Shown here: positions 50,290 to 58,694 of the stretch, piece after piece
How positions within the stretch are numbered: the stretch's first letter is position 1
How the letters are laid out: every line of letters starts with the position of its first letter
DNA from: Hyphomicrobiaceae bacterium UBA7697
GTDB lineage: Bacteria; Pseudomonadota; Alphaproteobacteria; Rhizobiales; Methyloligellaceae
Length of the DNA: 64,000 bases
Direction of reading: 5' to 3'
Assembly (NCBI GenBank): GCA_002482645.1
Contig: DLGJ01000002.1
Coordinates: forward strand, 124,001-188,000
Notes under the pieces: model-generated
Told to the model about the DNA's origin: nothing
Database searches by the model: none
What the model saw: the letters and a program-made list of their open reading frames with translations, nothing else
Made by a program: the position numbers and the translations under genes

Positions 50290-52704
50290 ATGGCAGATTG
50301 CGTTCAATACATTCGTTGGTTCGAGGATTTAGGCTCTGCGGATGTCAACCTCGTAGGTGGTAAAAATGCCTCGCTTGGCGAAATGGTACGCGTCTTAAAA
50401 CGCGAAGGGATAAGCGTGCCTGATGGTTTCGCTATCACGGCTGAGGCATATCGGGAATATGTCGCCGCGAATACCATTGAAGAGGCTCTGAAAGAGTACA
50501 TTGATGCGCTGAAGAGCAGTCGCGCATCGCTCCATGAGACCGGCCGCGCCATACGCCAGCTTTACATTGATGGTGAATTTCCTCGGCCAATTGCGGAGGC
50601 TATAGCCGCATCTTATCGGGATCTATCTCATCGCGCTGGGCGGGATAACGTCGCTGTCGCTGTGCGCTCTAGCGCCACCGCGGAAGATTTGCCAGAGGCA
50701 AGCTTCGCGGGGCAGCAAGAAACGTTCCTCAATGTACGCGGAGAGCGTGATTTGCTGGACGCTTGCCGTCGCTGCTTCGCTTCACTGTTCACCGACCGCG
50801 CCATTAGCTATCGCGAAACCAAGGGTTTCGACCACCTTCAAGTCGCGCTCTCAATTGGCGTGCAGTTGATGGTGCACGCTGACAAGGCAGGCTCCGGCGT
50901 GATGTTTTCAATCGATACGGAGACCGGCTTCCCCGGTGCGGTCGTGATAAGTGCTGCCTGGGGGTTGGGAGAGAATGTTGTTCAGGGGGCCGTCAATCCG
51001 GACAAATATGTCGTCTTCAAAACGCCGCTCGAGGACACGCGCTACACGCCAATCATCGAGAAAACATTGGGGGCAAAGGAAAAGAAGATGATCTACGCCG
51101 AGGGCGGCAGTAGACAAACAAATAATGTCAACACCACCCGTCGTGAACGCCGGTCCTTCGTGCTCGATGACAACGAAATCGTACAGCTTGCCCGCTGGGC
51201 CATGATCATAGAGCGTCATTACGGTCGACCGATGGATATGGAGTGGGCCAAGGATGGAGAAACCGGCCAACTCGCCATTGTTCAGGCTCGTCCGGAAACA
51301 GTGCAGTCCATAAAGCACACGGGGCTACTCAAAACTTACAGACTGAAAAGGAAGGGCAAACGTCTACTTGCTGGCGCGGCCATTGGTCAGGCTATCGCGA
51401 CCGGCCCTGTCTGCGTTATCAAGGATGCTGCGGAGATCAGCCGATTTCGACCGGGCTCAATCCTCGTCACGGAAATCACCGATCCGGACTGGGTGCCAAT
51501 CATGAAGCAGGCGGCCGGCATCGTCACCGACCATGGGGGCGCTACGAGCCATGCTGCCATTGTCAGTCGTGAACTCGGCGTGCCCGCTATTGTCGGTACG
51601 CAGATTGGCACCGACGTCCTTCATGACGGTCAATCCATCACTCTATCCTGCGCAGAAGGCGACATCGGATACGTCTATGACACCGCCCTCCCCTTCGACA
51701 CGGCCGAGGTCGACCTTACCACCGTACCGGACACTCAGATCGCAATGATGGTAAACATCGCCAGCCCCGCCACGGCGTTCCAGTGGTGGCGCTTGCCGGC
51801 CAAGGGCATTGGCTTGGCGCGAATGGAGTTCATCATCAATAACATCATAAAGATTCACCCGATGGCCTTGATCCATCCGGATCGCGTCGAAACCAAAGAG
51901 GAGCGCCGCAAGATTGCGGAGTTGACCCGCAGTCATCCCGATCCAAAAGATTACTTCGTGGATGAACTCGCGCGTGGCATCGGCAAGATCGCCGCGCCCT
52001 TCCACCCTCATCCAGTGATCGTGCGTCTGAGCGATTTTAAGACCAACGAATATGCGCACCTCTTAGGCGGCGTCCCGTTTGAGCCGAGAGAGGAGAATCC
52101 CATGATCGGCTTCCGTGGTGCCTCCCGCTACTACAGTGAGCGATATCGCGAGGGCTTCGCGCTAGAGTGTCGCGCCCTCCTTAAAGTGCGCGGCGAAATC
52201 GGGCTCAACAACATTATTGTCATGGTGCCGTTCTGCCGCACGCCAAAAGAGGCAGATCGCGTTTTGAAAGTGATGTCGGAATACGGGCTTGAGCGTGGAC
52301 AAGACGGACTCGAAGTATACATGATGTGTGAGATCCCCTCTAACGTCCTCCTCGCCGAGGAATTTGCGGTGCGCTTTGATGGATTTTCGATCGGCAGCAA
52401 CGACCTGACCCAGCTCGTTCTTGGCATCGATCGGGATTCAGAAGAATTGGCGCCGCTGTTCGACGAACGCGATGAGGCAGTAAAGCGCGCCATTCGCCAG
52501 GCAATCCACCAGGCACATGCCGCGGGGATCAAGATCGGGATTTGCGGTCAGGCACCGAGTAATTATCCCGATTTCGCAGCCTTTTTGGTCGAGGAAGGAA
52601 TCGATTCGATCTCCTTGAACCCCGATAGTTTCGTGACGACGACGCAATATGTGGCGGAGATCGAGCGACGGCAAGGATCCCTATCTTCCATCGACACCGT
52701 GTGA
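50290..52704 (+). CDS. ppsA: Phosphoenolpyruvate synthase
   Basis: 804 residues. An N-terminal ATP-grasp domain has VRSSATAEDLPEASFAGQQ. The phosphorylated His lies at residue 421 in GGATSHAA, the same number as in E. coli PpsA when the start is ATG 50290, which supports this start. The C-terminal PEP barrel has IGSNDLTQL and the CGQAPS Cys. It turns pyruvate and ATP into PEP for gluconeogenesis. The gap after the ldhA-like gene is 52 nt. Confidence 0.95.
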   Translation: MADCVQYIRWFEDLGSADVNLVGGKNASLGEMVRVLKREGISVPDGFAITAEAYREYVAANTIEEALKEYIDALKSSRASLHETGRAIRQLYIDGEFPRPIAEAIAASYRDLSHRAGRDNVAVAVRSSATAEDLPEASFAGQQETFLNVRGERDLLDACRRCFASLFTDRAISYRETKGFDHLQVALSIGVQLMVHADKAGSGVMFSIDTETGFPGAVVISAAWGLGENVVQGAVNPDKYVVFKTPLEDTRYTPIIEKTLGAKEKKMIYAEGGSRQTNNVNTTRRERRSFVLDDNEIVQLARWAMIIERHYGRPMDMEWAKDGETGQLAIVQARPETVQSIKHTGLLKTYRLKRKGKRLLAGAAIGQAIATGPVCVIKDAAEISRFRPGSILVTEITDPDWVPIMKQAAGIVTDHGGATSHAAIVSRELGVPAIVGTQIGTDVLHDGQSITLSCAEGDIGYVYDTALPFDTAEVDLTTVPDTQIAMMVNIASPATAFQWWRLPAKGIGLARMEFIINNIIKIHPMALIHPDRVETKEERRKIAELTRSHPDPKDYFVDELARGIGKIAAPFHPHPVIVRLSDFKTNEYAHLLGGVPFEPREENPMIGFRGASRYYSERYREGFALECRALLKVRGEIGLNNIIVMVPFCRTPKEADRVLKVMSEYGLERGQDGLEVYMMCEIPSNVLLAEEFAVRFDGFSIGSNDLTQLVLGIDRDSEELAPLFDERDEAVKRAIRQAIHQAHAAGIKIGICGQAPSNYPDFAAFLVEEGIDSISLNPDSFVTTTQYVAEIERRQGSLSSIDTV

Positions 52705-52817
52705 CCTTAGGGCAGCAGACGATCCTCCGTGTCCCGGGCTACAAACACGATCGAGACTAGCATTAGCTTTTGATCGAGATTTTTGACAGGAGTCGAACAA
52801 AGGAAGGAACTACGAAA

Positions 52818-53852
52818 TTGGAAGGACAAGGCAGGATTCGCGTCGCAGTGAACGGTTACGGAGTTATCGGTAAGCGCGTGGCCGACGCTGTTGCGCATCA
52901 AGACGATATGGTGGTTGCGGGTGTATCTGACGTCGACACGGACTGGCGTCCACGGATGGCTACGCGAAAAGGCTTCCGTCTGTTTGGCGCCACGCCGGAT
53001 GACGCTGGAGCTATGAGCCAGGCTGGCTTGGACGTCGCCGGCATCTTTGAAGAGCTCCTTACCGAAGCCGACGTGATCGTCGACTGCACGCCTAAGAGGG
53101 TAGCCGCCAAGAATGTGGAGTTGTATCGACGGATCGGCATCAAGTTCATCGTCCAAGGGGGCGAGAAGCACGAGGTTACCGGGCACTCCTTCGTCGCAGA
53201 TTCGAGCTATGCCAGTGCCGTTGGGCGGGAGTCTACGCGTGTCGTTTCGTGCAATACCACCTCGATCGTACGCACGCTCACGGCGCTGAAGCAGGCAGGC
53301 CTCCTGAGGAAAGCGCGCGGCACGCTCCTCCGCCGCGCCACAGATCCTTGGGAAAGCCACTTAGGCGGTATCATGAATACCCTTGTGCCGGAGGAGGAAA
53401 TTCCAAGCCATCAAGGCCCCGATGCCAAGAGCGTCGATCCGGAGCTCGACGTGGTGACGATGGCGGTCAAGGTCCCGGAGACATTGGCGCATCTCCATTA
53501 CTGGTCCGTACAGCTGACGCGGTCAGCGAGCAAGGAAGAGGTGCTTGACGCCTTCGGGTCGGCTTCCCGCATAGCTTTGATCCGCACGAGCGACGGTCAT
53601 AAGGCGATCAATACGGTCAAGGAGATGATGGCCGATCTTGGCCGCTCGCATGACAATCTCTACGAGGTTGCCCTGTGGTCAGACATGCTAAAGGTCCAGG
53701 ACGACGAGCTTTTCTATGCTTACATGGTCGACAACCAAGCTATCGTAATTCCTGAGACGATCGACGCGATACGTGCCCTTACCGGACGAGAGACCAAATC
53801 GCAGGCGTCAATCCAGAAGACAAATGCCGCCCTGGGAATCAACCAGTTCTAG
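52818..53852 (+). CDS. Type II (archaeal-type) glyceraldehyde-3-phosphate dehydrogenase
   Basis: 344 residues from a TTG start behind GGAAGG; no ATG or GTG is available. It starts RVAVNGYGVIGKRVADAV, has the catalytic Cys145 in SCNTTS and the HLHYWSV strand, all of the archaeal phosphorylating GAPDH (EC 1.2.1.59 type) that can use NADP+. Common bacterial GapA has a different SCTTN site. It follows ppsA by 113 nt. It probably works in the gluconeogenic direction with PpsA. An archaeal-type enzyme here suggests old horizontal transfer. Confidence 0.9.
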   Translation: MEGQGRIRVAVNGYGVIGKRVADAVAHQDDMVVAGVSDVDTDWRPRMATRKGFRLFGATPDDAGAMSQAGLDVAGIFEELLTEADVIVDCTPKRVAAKNVELYRRIGIKFIVQGGEKHEVTGHSFVADSSYASAVGRESTRVVSCNTTSIVRTLTALKQAGLLRKARGTLLRRATDPWESHLGGIMNTLVPEEEIPSHQGPDAKSVDPELDVVTMAVKVPETLAHLHYWSVQLTRSASKEEVLDAFGSASRIALIRTSDGHKAINTVKEMMADLGRSHDNLYEVALWSDMLKVQDDELFYAYMVDNQAIVIPETIDAIRALTGRETKSQASIQKTNAALGINQF

Positions 53853-54054
53853 GAAGTAGTGCCTTGTCTGACAGAAGGCAATCCCGACAATGCTGCGACC
53901 TCGCAACAGCTCGCCGATTAGGTGGAAACGGAAGAACCGTACGACCGGTCAGCCCTCCGAGTTACACATCCCGACCAAGACTATCAGGCGCGCAAGACCA
54001 CGACACTGACGACAGGTGTTTCGAGCCCTCGTGTTCGGAGCGCCAAGATAAAGT

Positions 54055-54068
54055 TTGACGTAGGTTAA
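54055..54068. promoter_or_regulatory. FNR/FixK-type site upstream of a small exported protein gene
   Basis: TTGAC-GTAG-GTTAA, 114 bp before the start at 54182. The surrounding 329-bp gap (53853-54181) shows no other feature. Confidence 0.6.
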
Positions 54069-54181
54069 ATTGCCTGCGTCAGGGCGGGTATATGGTTCCC
54101 CCACACGGTCGCTATCAGGCCCGAGGCGCGGCCTGCCCCAAGGCAACCGCTAATCTGCGTCCCCATTGAAGGAGTGAATAA

Positions 54182-54463
54182 ATGAAACGTGCAAATAATC
54201 GGATCCCCTTTATCGCCGCCGGCATGCTTGCCATGATGATTGGTTGGGCTCCGGGTGCCATCGCCGCAACGGCGGAAGAGCGCGCGGCCTGCGAGCAGAT
54301 GGCCAAGGAGATGGGCCTGGATAAGAAGCACTCGCATTTAGAGGATAAAGGCCAGGGGTCCGGACCAATGAACCTCACGCATTCGCGGTGCAAGAAGATA
54401 CTCGCAGAGCCCATCCAAAGCGGCGGAAACAGCGGAGGATCACACGACCACGGATCCCAATAG
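54182..54463 (+). CDS. Small exported hypothetical protein (93 aa)
   Basis: 93 residues with a clear signal peptide (basic KRANNR, hydrophobic core, AIA-A cut). The mature part has two Cys (RAACEQM and SRCKKIL), which could form a disulfide, and a Gly/His-rich SGGSHDHGS end. No family is recognised. A rho-independent terminator follows and an FNR-like site precedes it, so it is a well-defined single-gene unit. Confidence 0.7.
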   Translation: MKRANNRIPFIAAGMLAMMIGWAPGAIAATAEERAACEQMAKEMGLDKKHSHLEDKGQGSGPMNLTHSRCKKILAEPIQSGGNSGGSHDHGSQ

Positions 54464-54501
54464 GGCAATCAGGTCCGTCTACCTCATTATATTCACGTAC
54501 C

Positions 54502-54542
54502 GCCGATCGTCGCCGAAATGGTCCCGCGGCGATCGGCTTTTT
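54502..54542 (+). terminator. Rho-independent terminator
   Basis: GCCGATCG (54502-54509) pairs with CGATCGGC (54530-54537), followed by TTTTT at 54538-54542. It ends the gene at 54182-54463. Confidence 0.75.
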
Positions 54543-54579
54543 CTCAGACTGATGTCTTCCACGCTGCGTAACAATACGC

Positions 54580-55428
54580 TCAAGGTTTATCTTTACTCTC
54601 TTCAAGGCGCTTTATGCCCTCCTTTGCGCTTTCGTAGTTGGGCGCCATCTTCAACGCTGCCTCATAGTCCGCCAATGCATTATCGAATTCACCAAGCTGT
54701 TCGTAGGCTTTGGCACGGCTCTCGAACGCCTGCGGCGCCGGCGCTAAGGCGAGGCCTTTGGTGAAGTCGTCTACGGCTTGCTCGAACTCTCCGCTCTTGA
54801 ACCTAATCTCCCCCCGCGCGTAATAGCAGACCACCATTCGCGGGTCTAACTTGAGGCCAGTCTCGAGATCTTCCAACGCACCCTTGTAGTCACTCTTTCG
54901 AATTCGAGCGAGACCTCGATTACAAAAGGCGCGTGCGAAGTCCGGTTGAAGTCGTATGGTTTCCGTCAAATCGGCGATTGCCGCGTCATACTGCTTTACT
55001 GCAAGGAAGGTCGTGCCCCTGTTATACCATGCTTGCATGAGGCTAGGATCTTTGCGTATCACATGGCTGTAGTCGGCAAGACCGAGTTCTATGAGGCCCC
55101 TCCGCACGTATGCCCCACCGCGATTGATGTAGGCATCAACATTGTCAGGGTCCAGTCCAATTACCTCACTGAAGGTTGCGATCACCTGAGTCAGATTGCC
55201 CTCCTTCAAACAGGTTGCGCCCTGCTCCATTAATGCATCGACTCGCTCTTTCTTTGAGAGAGTATCGTCGACAAAGGGCAGACGTGCGCATTTGTTGGGA
55301 GCAGCGAGGCCCGGCCGCGCAGGAAGCGCTATCACGACAACCGCCAACATGACGATCACAAGCGCCGATACTCGGAGGGCAACCCAACTATTACGACCGC
55401 TGGCGTGGAATGGAAAGTGTATGGTCAC
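54580..55428 (-). CDS. TPR-repeat exported or membrane-anchored protein (282 aa)
   Basis: The start chosen is GTG 55426-55428 behind GGAGGG. An N-terminal hydrophobic segment (ALVIVMLAVVVIALP) is a signal or anchor. About five tetratricopeptide repeats follow, e.g. DAYINRGGAYVRRGLIELGLADY, AWYNRGTTFLAVKQYDAAI and AFCNRGLARIRKSDYKGAL cut to repeat length. It likely is a periplasmic scaffold. It is 17 nt downstream of the formyltransferase-like gene. Confidence 0.75.
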   Translation of the reverse strand: MTIHFPFHASGRNSWVALRVSALVIVMLAVVVIALPARPGLAAPNKCARLPFVDDTLSKKERVDALMEQGATCLKEGNLTQVIATFSEVIGLDPDNVDAYINRGGAYVRRGLIELGLADYSHVIRKDPSLMQAWYNRGTTFLAVKQYDAAIADLTETIRLQPDFARAFCNRGLARIRKSDYKGALEDLETGLKLDPRMVVCYYARGEIRFKSGEFEQAVDDFTKGLALAPAPQAFESRAKAYEQLGEFDNALADYEAALKMAPNYESAKEGIKRLEESKDKP

Positions 55429-55445
55429 GGTGCCGAGCCCTCCTA

Positions 55446-56243
55446 TCACCAGACAGATCGAACCGCGCCATTGAAGAAGTACTGTACCAATGTCGGCGGA
55501 TACCAATGTCTGGAATACGTCTCGAACTCTCGTGTGGTGATCTGACGAGCAAGCGCATCTTCGATCGAACGCACGAATAGCGGTAGGGCCGATGCCATTT
55601 GGACATATTGGTAGGTGGTGATGTTGTCGCTCGGCGTGAAGCTGACCGGAGCTTGATAGAGCACACCTCCGGTGTCGACGCCTTCATCCACAAGGTGGAT
55701 TGTCACACCAACCCGATCAGGATCGTCATTGACCAGAGCCCAGTAGGCCGGATGTTGACCGCGATACTCTGGCGTAATCCCCGCATGATAGTTGATGAAC
55801 GGCACATCAACGGCTCTTAGCGTGTCCTCACTGATGATGCGCGTTCCGTAGACGGCGACCACATCCGGCTTAAGCTCTCTAAGGAGCCGGCGACACGTCT
55901 CGCTGTTGACTGAGTCAATCTTCCTGAGATCCACATTCGTCGGCCACCCGCTGCTCAACCCATACTGTGCGTAGACCTGCCGCACACGCGCTCGGCTCAG
56001 TCTTGCGACACCCTTTAGGAAGAGCGCACAAAAGGCTTGACCGACGGCATAGGAGAGGCCTTTGACCCTTGCGCGTCTCCGGAACACAACCCATTTCGAC
56101 TCCGGCACCTCCTTAAGAACGATCAGATCTGTAAAACGATCCGCCAGGTAGTTGACGACGATCGCGGCGAGCGCACCTCCGGCAATTAAGAGCACGACAC
56201 GGCCGGCGGCATTTGTATCGATAGCGCTTATCACCTTTGCCAC
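55446..56243 (-). CDS. Formyltransferase-domain protein with N-terminal membrane segment
   Basis: 265 residues. An N-terminal hydrophobic segment (about 16-34) is followed by a formyltransferase-type Rossmann core with the Asn/His pair in FINYHAGITPEYRGQ and Asp in EGVDTGGVLY, matching the catalytic N-H-D triad. The C-terminal domain of tRNA formyltransferase is absent, so Met-tRNA is not the likely substrate. A sugar-amine is possible. The start is probably GTG 56241-56243 behind AAGGAAGG. Confidence 0.75.
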   Translation of the reverse strand: MAKVISAIDTNAAGRVVLLIAGGALAAIVVNYLADRFTDLIVLKEVPESKWVVFRRRARVKGLSYAVGQAFCALFLKGVARLSRARVRQVYAQYGLSSGWPTNVDLRKIDSVNSETCRRLLRELKPDVVAVYGTRIISEDTLRAVDVPFINYHAGITPEYRGQHPAYWALVNDDPDRVGVTIHLVDEGVDTGGVLYQAPVSFTPSDNITTYQYVQMASALPLFVRSIEDALARQITTREFETYSRHWYPPTLVQYFFNGAVRSVW

Positions 56244-56267
56244 ACCCTTCCTTAAATCTCTGACCGT

Positions 56268-56861
56268 TCAGTGGGAATGACCACTTGACTCGCTTTCCGT
56301 CCTTTCCTCGACGATCTCATCGTGGCTAGGCGCCTTCTCGACTAGCGCCTTATAGTCATCGGTTGATAGGTCGGGGAGCTTGCGGAGAAACGCCACGATA
56401 TCCCAGACCATGTCATCGCTGTGGGTCACACCCCATGCCGGCATCCCCGTAGCTTTAATGCCGTGCTTAATCACCCAAAACTCTTCGGCGGCGGACATGT
56501 GGTTTCCTCGATGGAGCTCCGGTGCTCTCGGATAGAGCCCCCGGCTCATCTCAGTGCGCTCCATGCCTGGCGCCAGGTGACAGTTAGCGCACATGTTCGC
56601 GTATTGCCCCGCCCCCGAGGCGATGCGGTCGGCGCTGTCGAGATCGCGAGGCACGCGAATGTCTGCTGCGCGCTTGGCGATGGACTGTTCCCGCGCCGTC
56701 TCGAGCAACCAGTAAACCGCTTGGCTGTGAGGGACATCAGCAGCAACGTTGTAGAGCCCGGCGTAAACGCCGACCAAAGAGATGATGATGGCAGTCACGA
56801 GCGCCCCGATCGCGCCGAGCACGATGAGCCAAAAACTTGATGCCTTGGAACTTGAGTGACG
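56268..56861 (-). CDS. Membrane-anchored monoheme cytochrome c
   Basis: About 197 residues. One N-terminal span is followed by a class I cytochrome c domain with CANCH and a likely axial Met in KATGMPAWG. The C-terminus is Glu/Ser/His-rich. The start at 56859-56861 has a GAGGAG site; ATG 56891 is an alternative next to the preceding stop. In this copper cluster it could accept electrons from the multicopper oxidase or another periplasmic oxidation. Confidence 0.85.
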   Translation of the reverse strand, partial: RHSSSKASSFWLIVLGAIGALVTAIIISLVGVYAGLYNVAADVPHSQAVYWLLETAREQSIAKRAADIRVPRDLDSADRIASGAGQYANMCANCHLAPGMERTEMSRGLYPRAPELHRGNHMSAAEEFWVIKHGIKATGMPAWGVTHSDDMVWDIVAFLRKLPDLSTDDYKALVEKAPSHDEIVEERTESESSGHSH

Positions 56862-56891
56862 CATGCGCTCCTCTCTCCAGATCTGGCTCAT

Positions 56892-57170
56892 CTAGTCTTC
56901 CATTGCCTTCATGGCGTTTTGCATGTGTGCTTCACACGCATTCATATCTTTCTTGCCCCACTTGGCTTCCGCCATCTGCATCTCTTCCATGGCTTTGGTC
57001 TTAGCGTCACCCTCAGGCATCGATTGGACGTCAGCCTTCATCGCATTCATTGACACCTCGTCGCACATCATTGCGTGCGCTTCGTGGGCATCAACTGAGG
57101 TGGACACGACGCCTGTGCTCGCTCCAAAAACGATGGCGCAAATGCCTAGGGTAGCAACTAACTTACGCAT
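56892..57170 (-). CDS. Small exported Met-rich protein (92 aa)
   Basis: 92 residues with a signal peptide cut near SVDA-HEAHA. The mature part is helical and rich in Met, Glu and Lys, with two Cys (MMCDEVS and MNACEAHMQ) and several His. A strong AGGAG site precedes the start. The content fits periplasmic copper binding. No family is recognised. Confidence 0.7.
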   Translation of the reverse strand: MRKLVATLGICAIVFGASTGVVSTSVDAHEAHAMMCDEVSMNAMKADVQSMPEGDAKTKAMEEMQMAEAKWGKKDMNACEAHMQNAMKAMED

Positions 57171-57242
57171 TTTGCTTCTCCTTCCTTCTTCTGCCGTATG
57201 GTTCCAGCTTGCGCTGGCTACTTGGCCTCTTCGCGTTCGGCG

Positions 57243-58694
57243 TCACGCTTTGATCCCGTCCCGTTTGAGATCCTGTGCGCTTGCGAGTTGTGCAACGGTC
57301 CCAGCTGGCGGTCGATACCAACCGGGATCGGCATAGCTCGTGAGATTGTCCCGGACCTTGAGGATGGTGAACATCCCGCCCATGGTGATGTAGTCGTAAG
57401 GTCCTTGAGCGCCGACCATGGGGATGCTGTTTTGCGGGACCGCCATATGCATCCCCATCTCGGCCATGTCGCCCATTCCCGCCTCGCCCATCGTCATGTA
57501 GGCGGGAATGACTGGCGTGACCTCGCGGTTGACGCGGCGCGCGTCGACACCGATCATGTTGGGCCCTTCATGGCCCATCTGGTTCATAACGTGGTGCGTC
57601 ATGTGGCAATGCATCGCCCAGTCTCCCGGGTTGTCAGCGACGAAATCGACGGTCCGCGACGATCCAACAGGAACGATCACGGTGGTTTCCGGCCATCGCG
57701 CGTCAGGCGGGATCATGCCTCCATCAGTCTGGGCGACCCAGAACGCATGCCCGTGCAAATGGATCGGGTGGTGATCCATCGCCGAGAGATTGACAAGACG
57801 TAAGCGGACGCGATCGCCGCGCTTAGCGACGAGCGCTTCGGTGCCCGGAAAAGCCTTCGCGTTGAGGGTCAGCGTATTGAAGCCGGCAAACACACGGGGG
57901 TCCGGTCGGAAGGCACCCGGCTTGATGTCCCACTCACTCAGCATGAAGGCAAAATCGCGGTGAGGCCGCGGCTCAGTTGGGCGTCGCGGGTGTATCACCA
58001 GCAAGCCCATGACGCCGAGCGCCATCTGGGTCATTTCATCGTGATGGGAGTGGTACATATATGTACCGTGCTGCACGAGCGGGTACTCGTATTTGAACGT
58101 CTCGCCCGGCTGAATAACTTTCTGGCTTAGACCTCCGACACCATCCATCCCACTCGGCAAGATGATGCCGTGCCAATGGATCGAGGTCGGTGCAGGCAGT
58201 TTGTTGGTGACGTAGATGCGGATCCGGTCGCCTTCGACGGCCTCGATGGTCGGTCCATGGACTCGGCCGTTGAAGCCCCACAGCTGTGCCTTCAACCCTG
58301 GAGCAAACTCGTGCACCACCTCCTCGGGCACGAGGTGAAACACTTTAACGCCGTCGACGATTTTGAAGGGAAGCGTCACGCCGTTGGGCGTAATCACGGG
58401 GTTATAGTCTTTGCCCGGATCGCCAGGAGGGACGTCAGCGCCCGGTTCGATGGTGCGCGCGGGATGCACGGTTTCCCTGACAACGCTCATCCAGTCTTCT
58501 GCAGTTGTCGCAGGATCATCCGTTCCTGGTTGCGACATCGAGCCGGGGCTCATGGAATTCATGTCATGGCCCTTGTGGTCCATTGATCCATGGCCTTCAT
58601 GACCTGTCTGTGCCGGGGCGGGGCGCGATGGCAGCACCGCCCATGCGGCAGCCAGGCCGCCAAGCCCGACCGCCTCTCGTCTCGTGAATCCCAT
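57243..58694 (-). CDS. Multicopper oxidase (CopA/CueO-like)
   Basis: 483 residues. A twin-arginine signal (TRREAVGLGG) is followed by a His/Met-rich linker (GHEGHGSMDHKGHDM). Copper sites are HWHG, HSHHDE, HPIHLHGHA and HCHMTHHVMNQM, which provide types 1, 2 and 3 copper. A Met-rich segment near the end (GDMAEMGMHM) may hold extra Cu(I). The start ATG overlaps the upstream stop (TGATG). It likely oxidises Cu(I) in the periplasm. Confidence 0.9.
   Translation of the reverse strand: MGFTRREAVGLGGLAAAWAVLPSRPAPAQTGHEGHGSMDHKGHDMNSMSPGSMSQPGTDDPATTAEDWMSVVRETVHPARTIEPGADVPPGDPGKDYNPVITPNGVTLPFKIVDGVKVFHLVPEEVVHEFAPGLKAQLWGFNGRVHGPTIEAVEGDRIRIYVTNKLPAPTSIHWHGIILPSGMDGVGGLSQKVIQPGETFKYEYPLVQHGTYMYHSHHDEMTQMALGVMGLLVIHPRRPTEPRPHRDFAFMLSEWDIKPGAFRPDPRVFAGFNTLTLNAKAFPGTEALVAKRGDRVRLRLVNLSAMDHHPIHLHGHAFWVAQTDGGMIPPDARWPETTVIVPVGSSRTVDFVADNPGDWAMHCHMTHHVMNQMGHEGPNMIGVDARRVNREVTPVIPAYMTMGEAGMGDMAEMGMHMAVPQNSIPMVGAQGPYDYITMGGMFTILKVRDNLTSYADPGWYRPPAGTVAQLASAQDLKRDGIKA

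Noticed and set aside
52770..52817. An earlier TTG start for the type II GAPDH
   Set aside because: It would add 16 residues not expected in the family and lacks a ribosome site; the TTG at 52818 gives the normal length.
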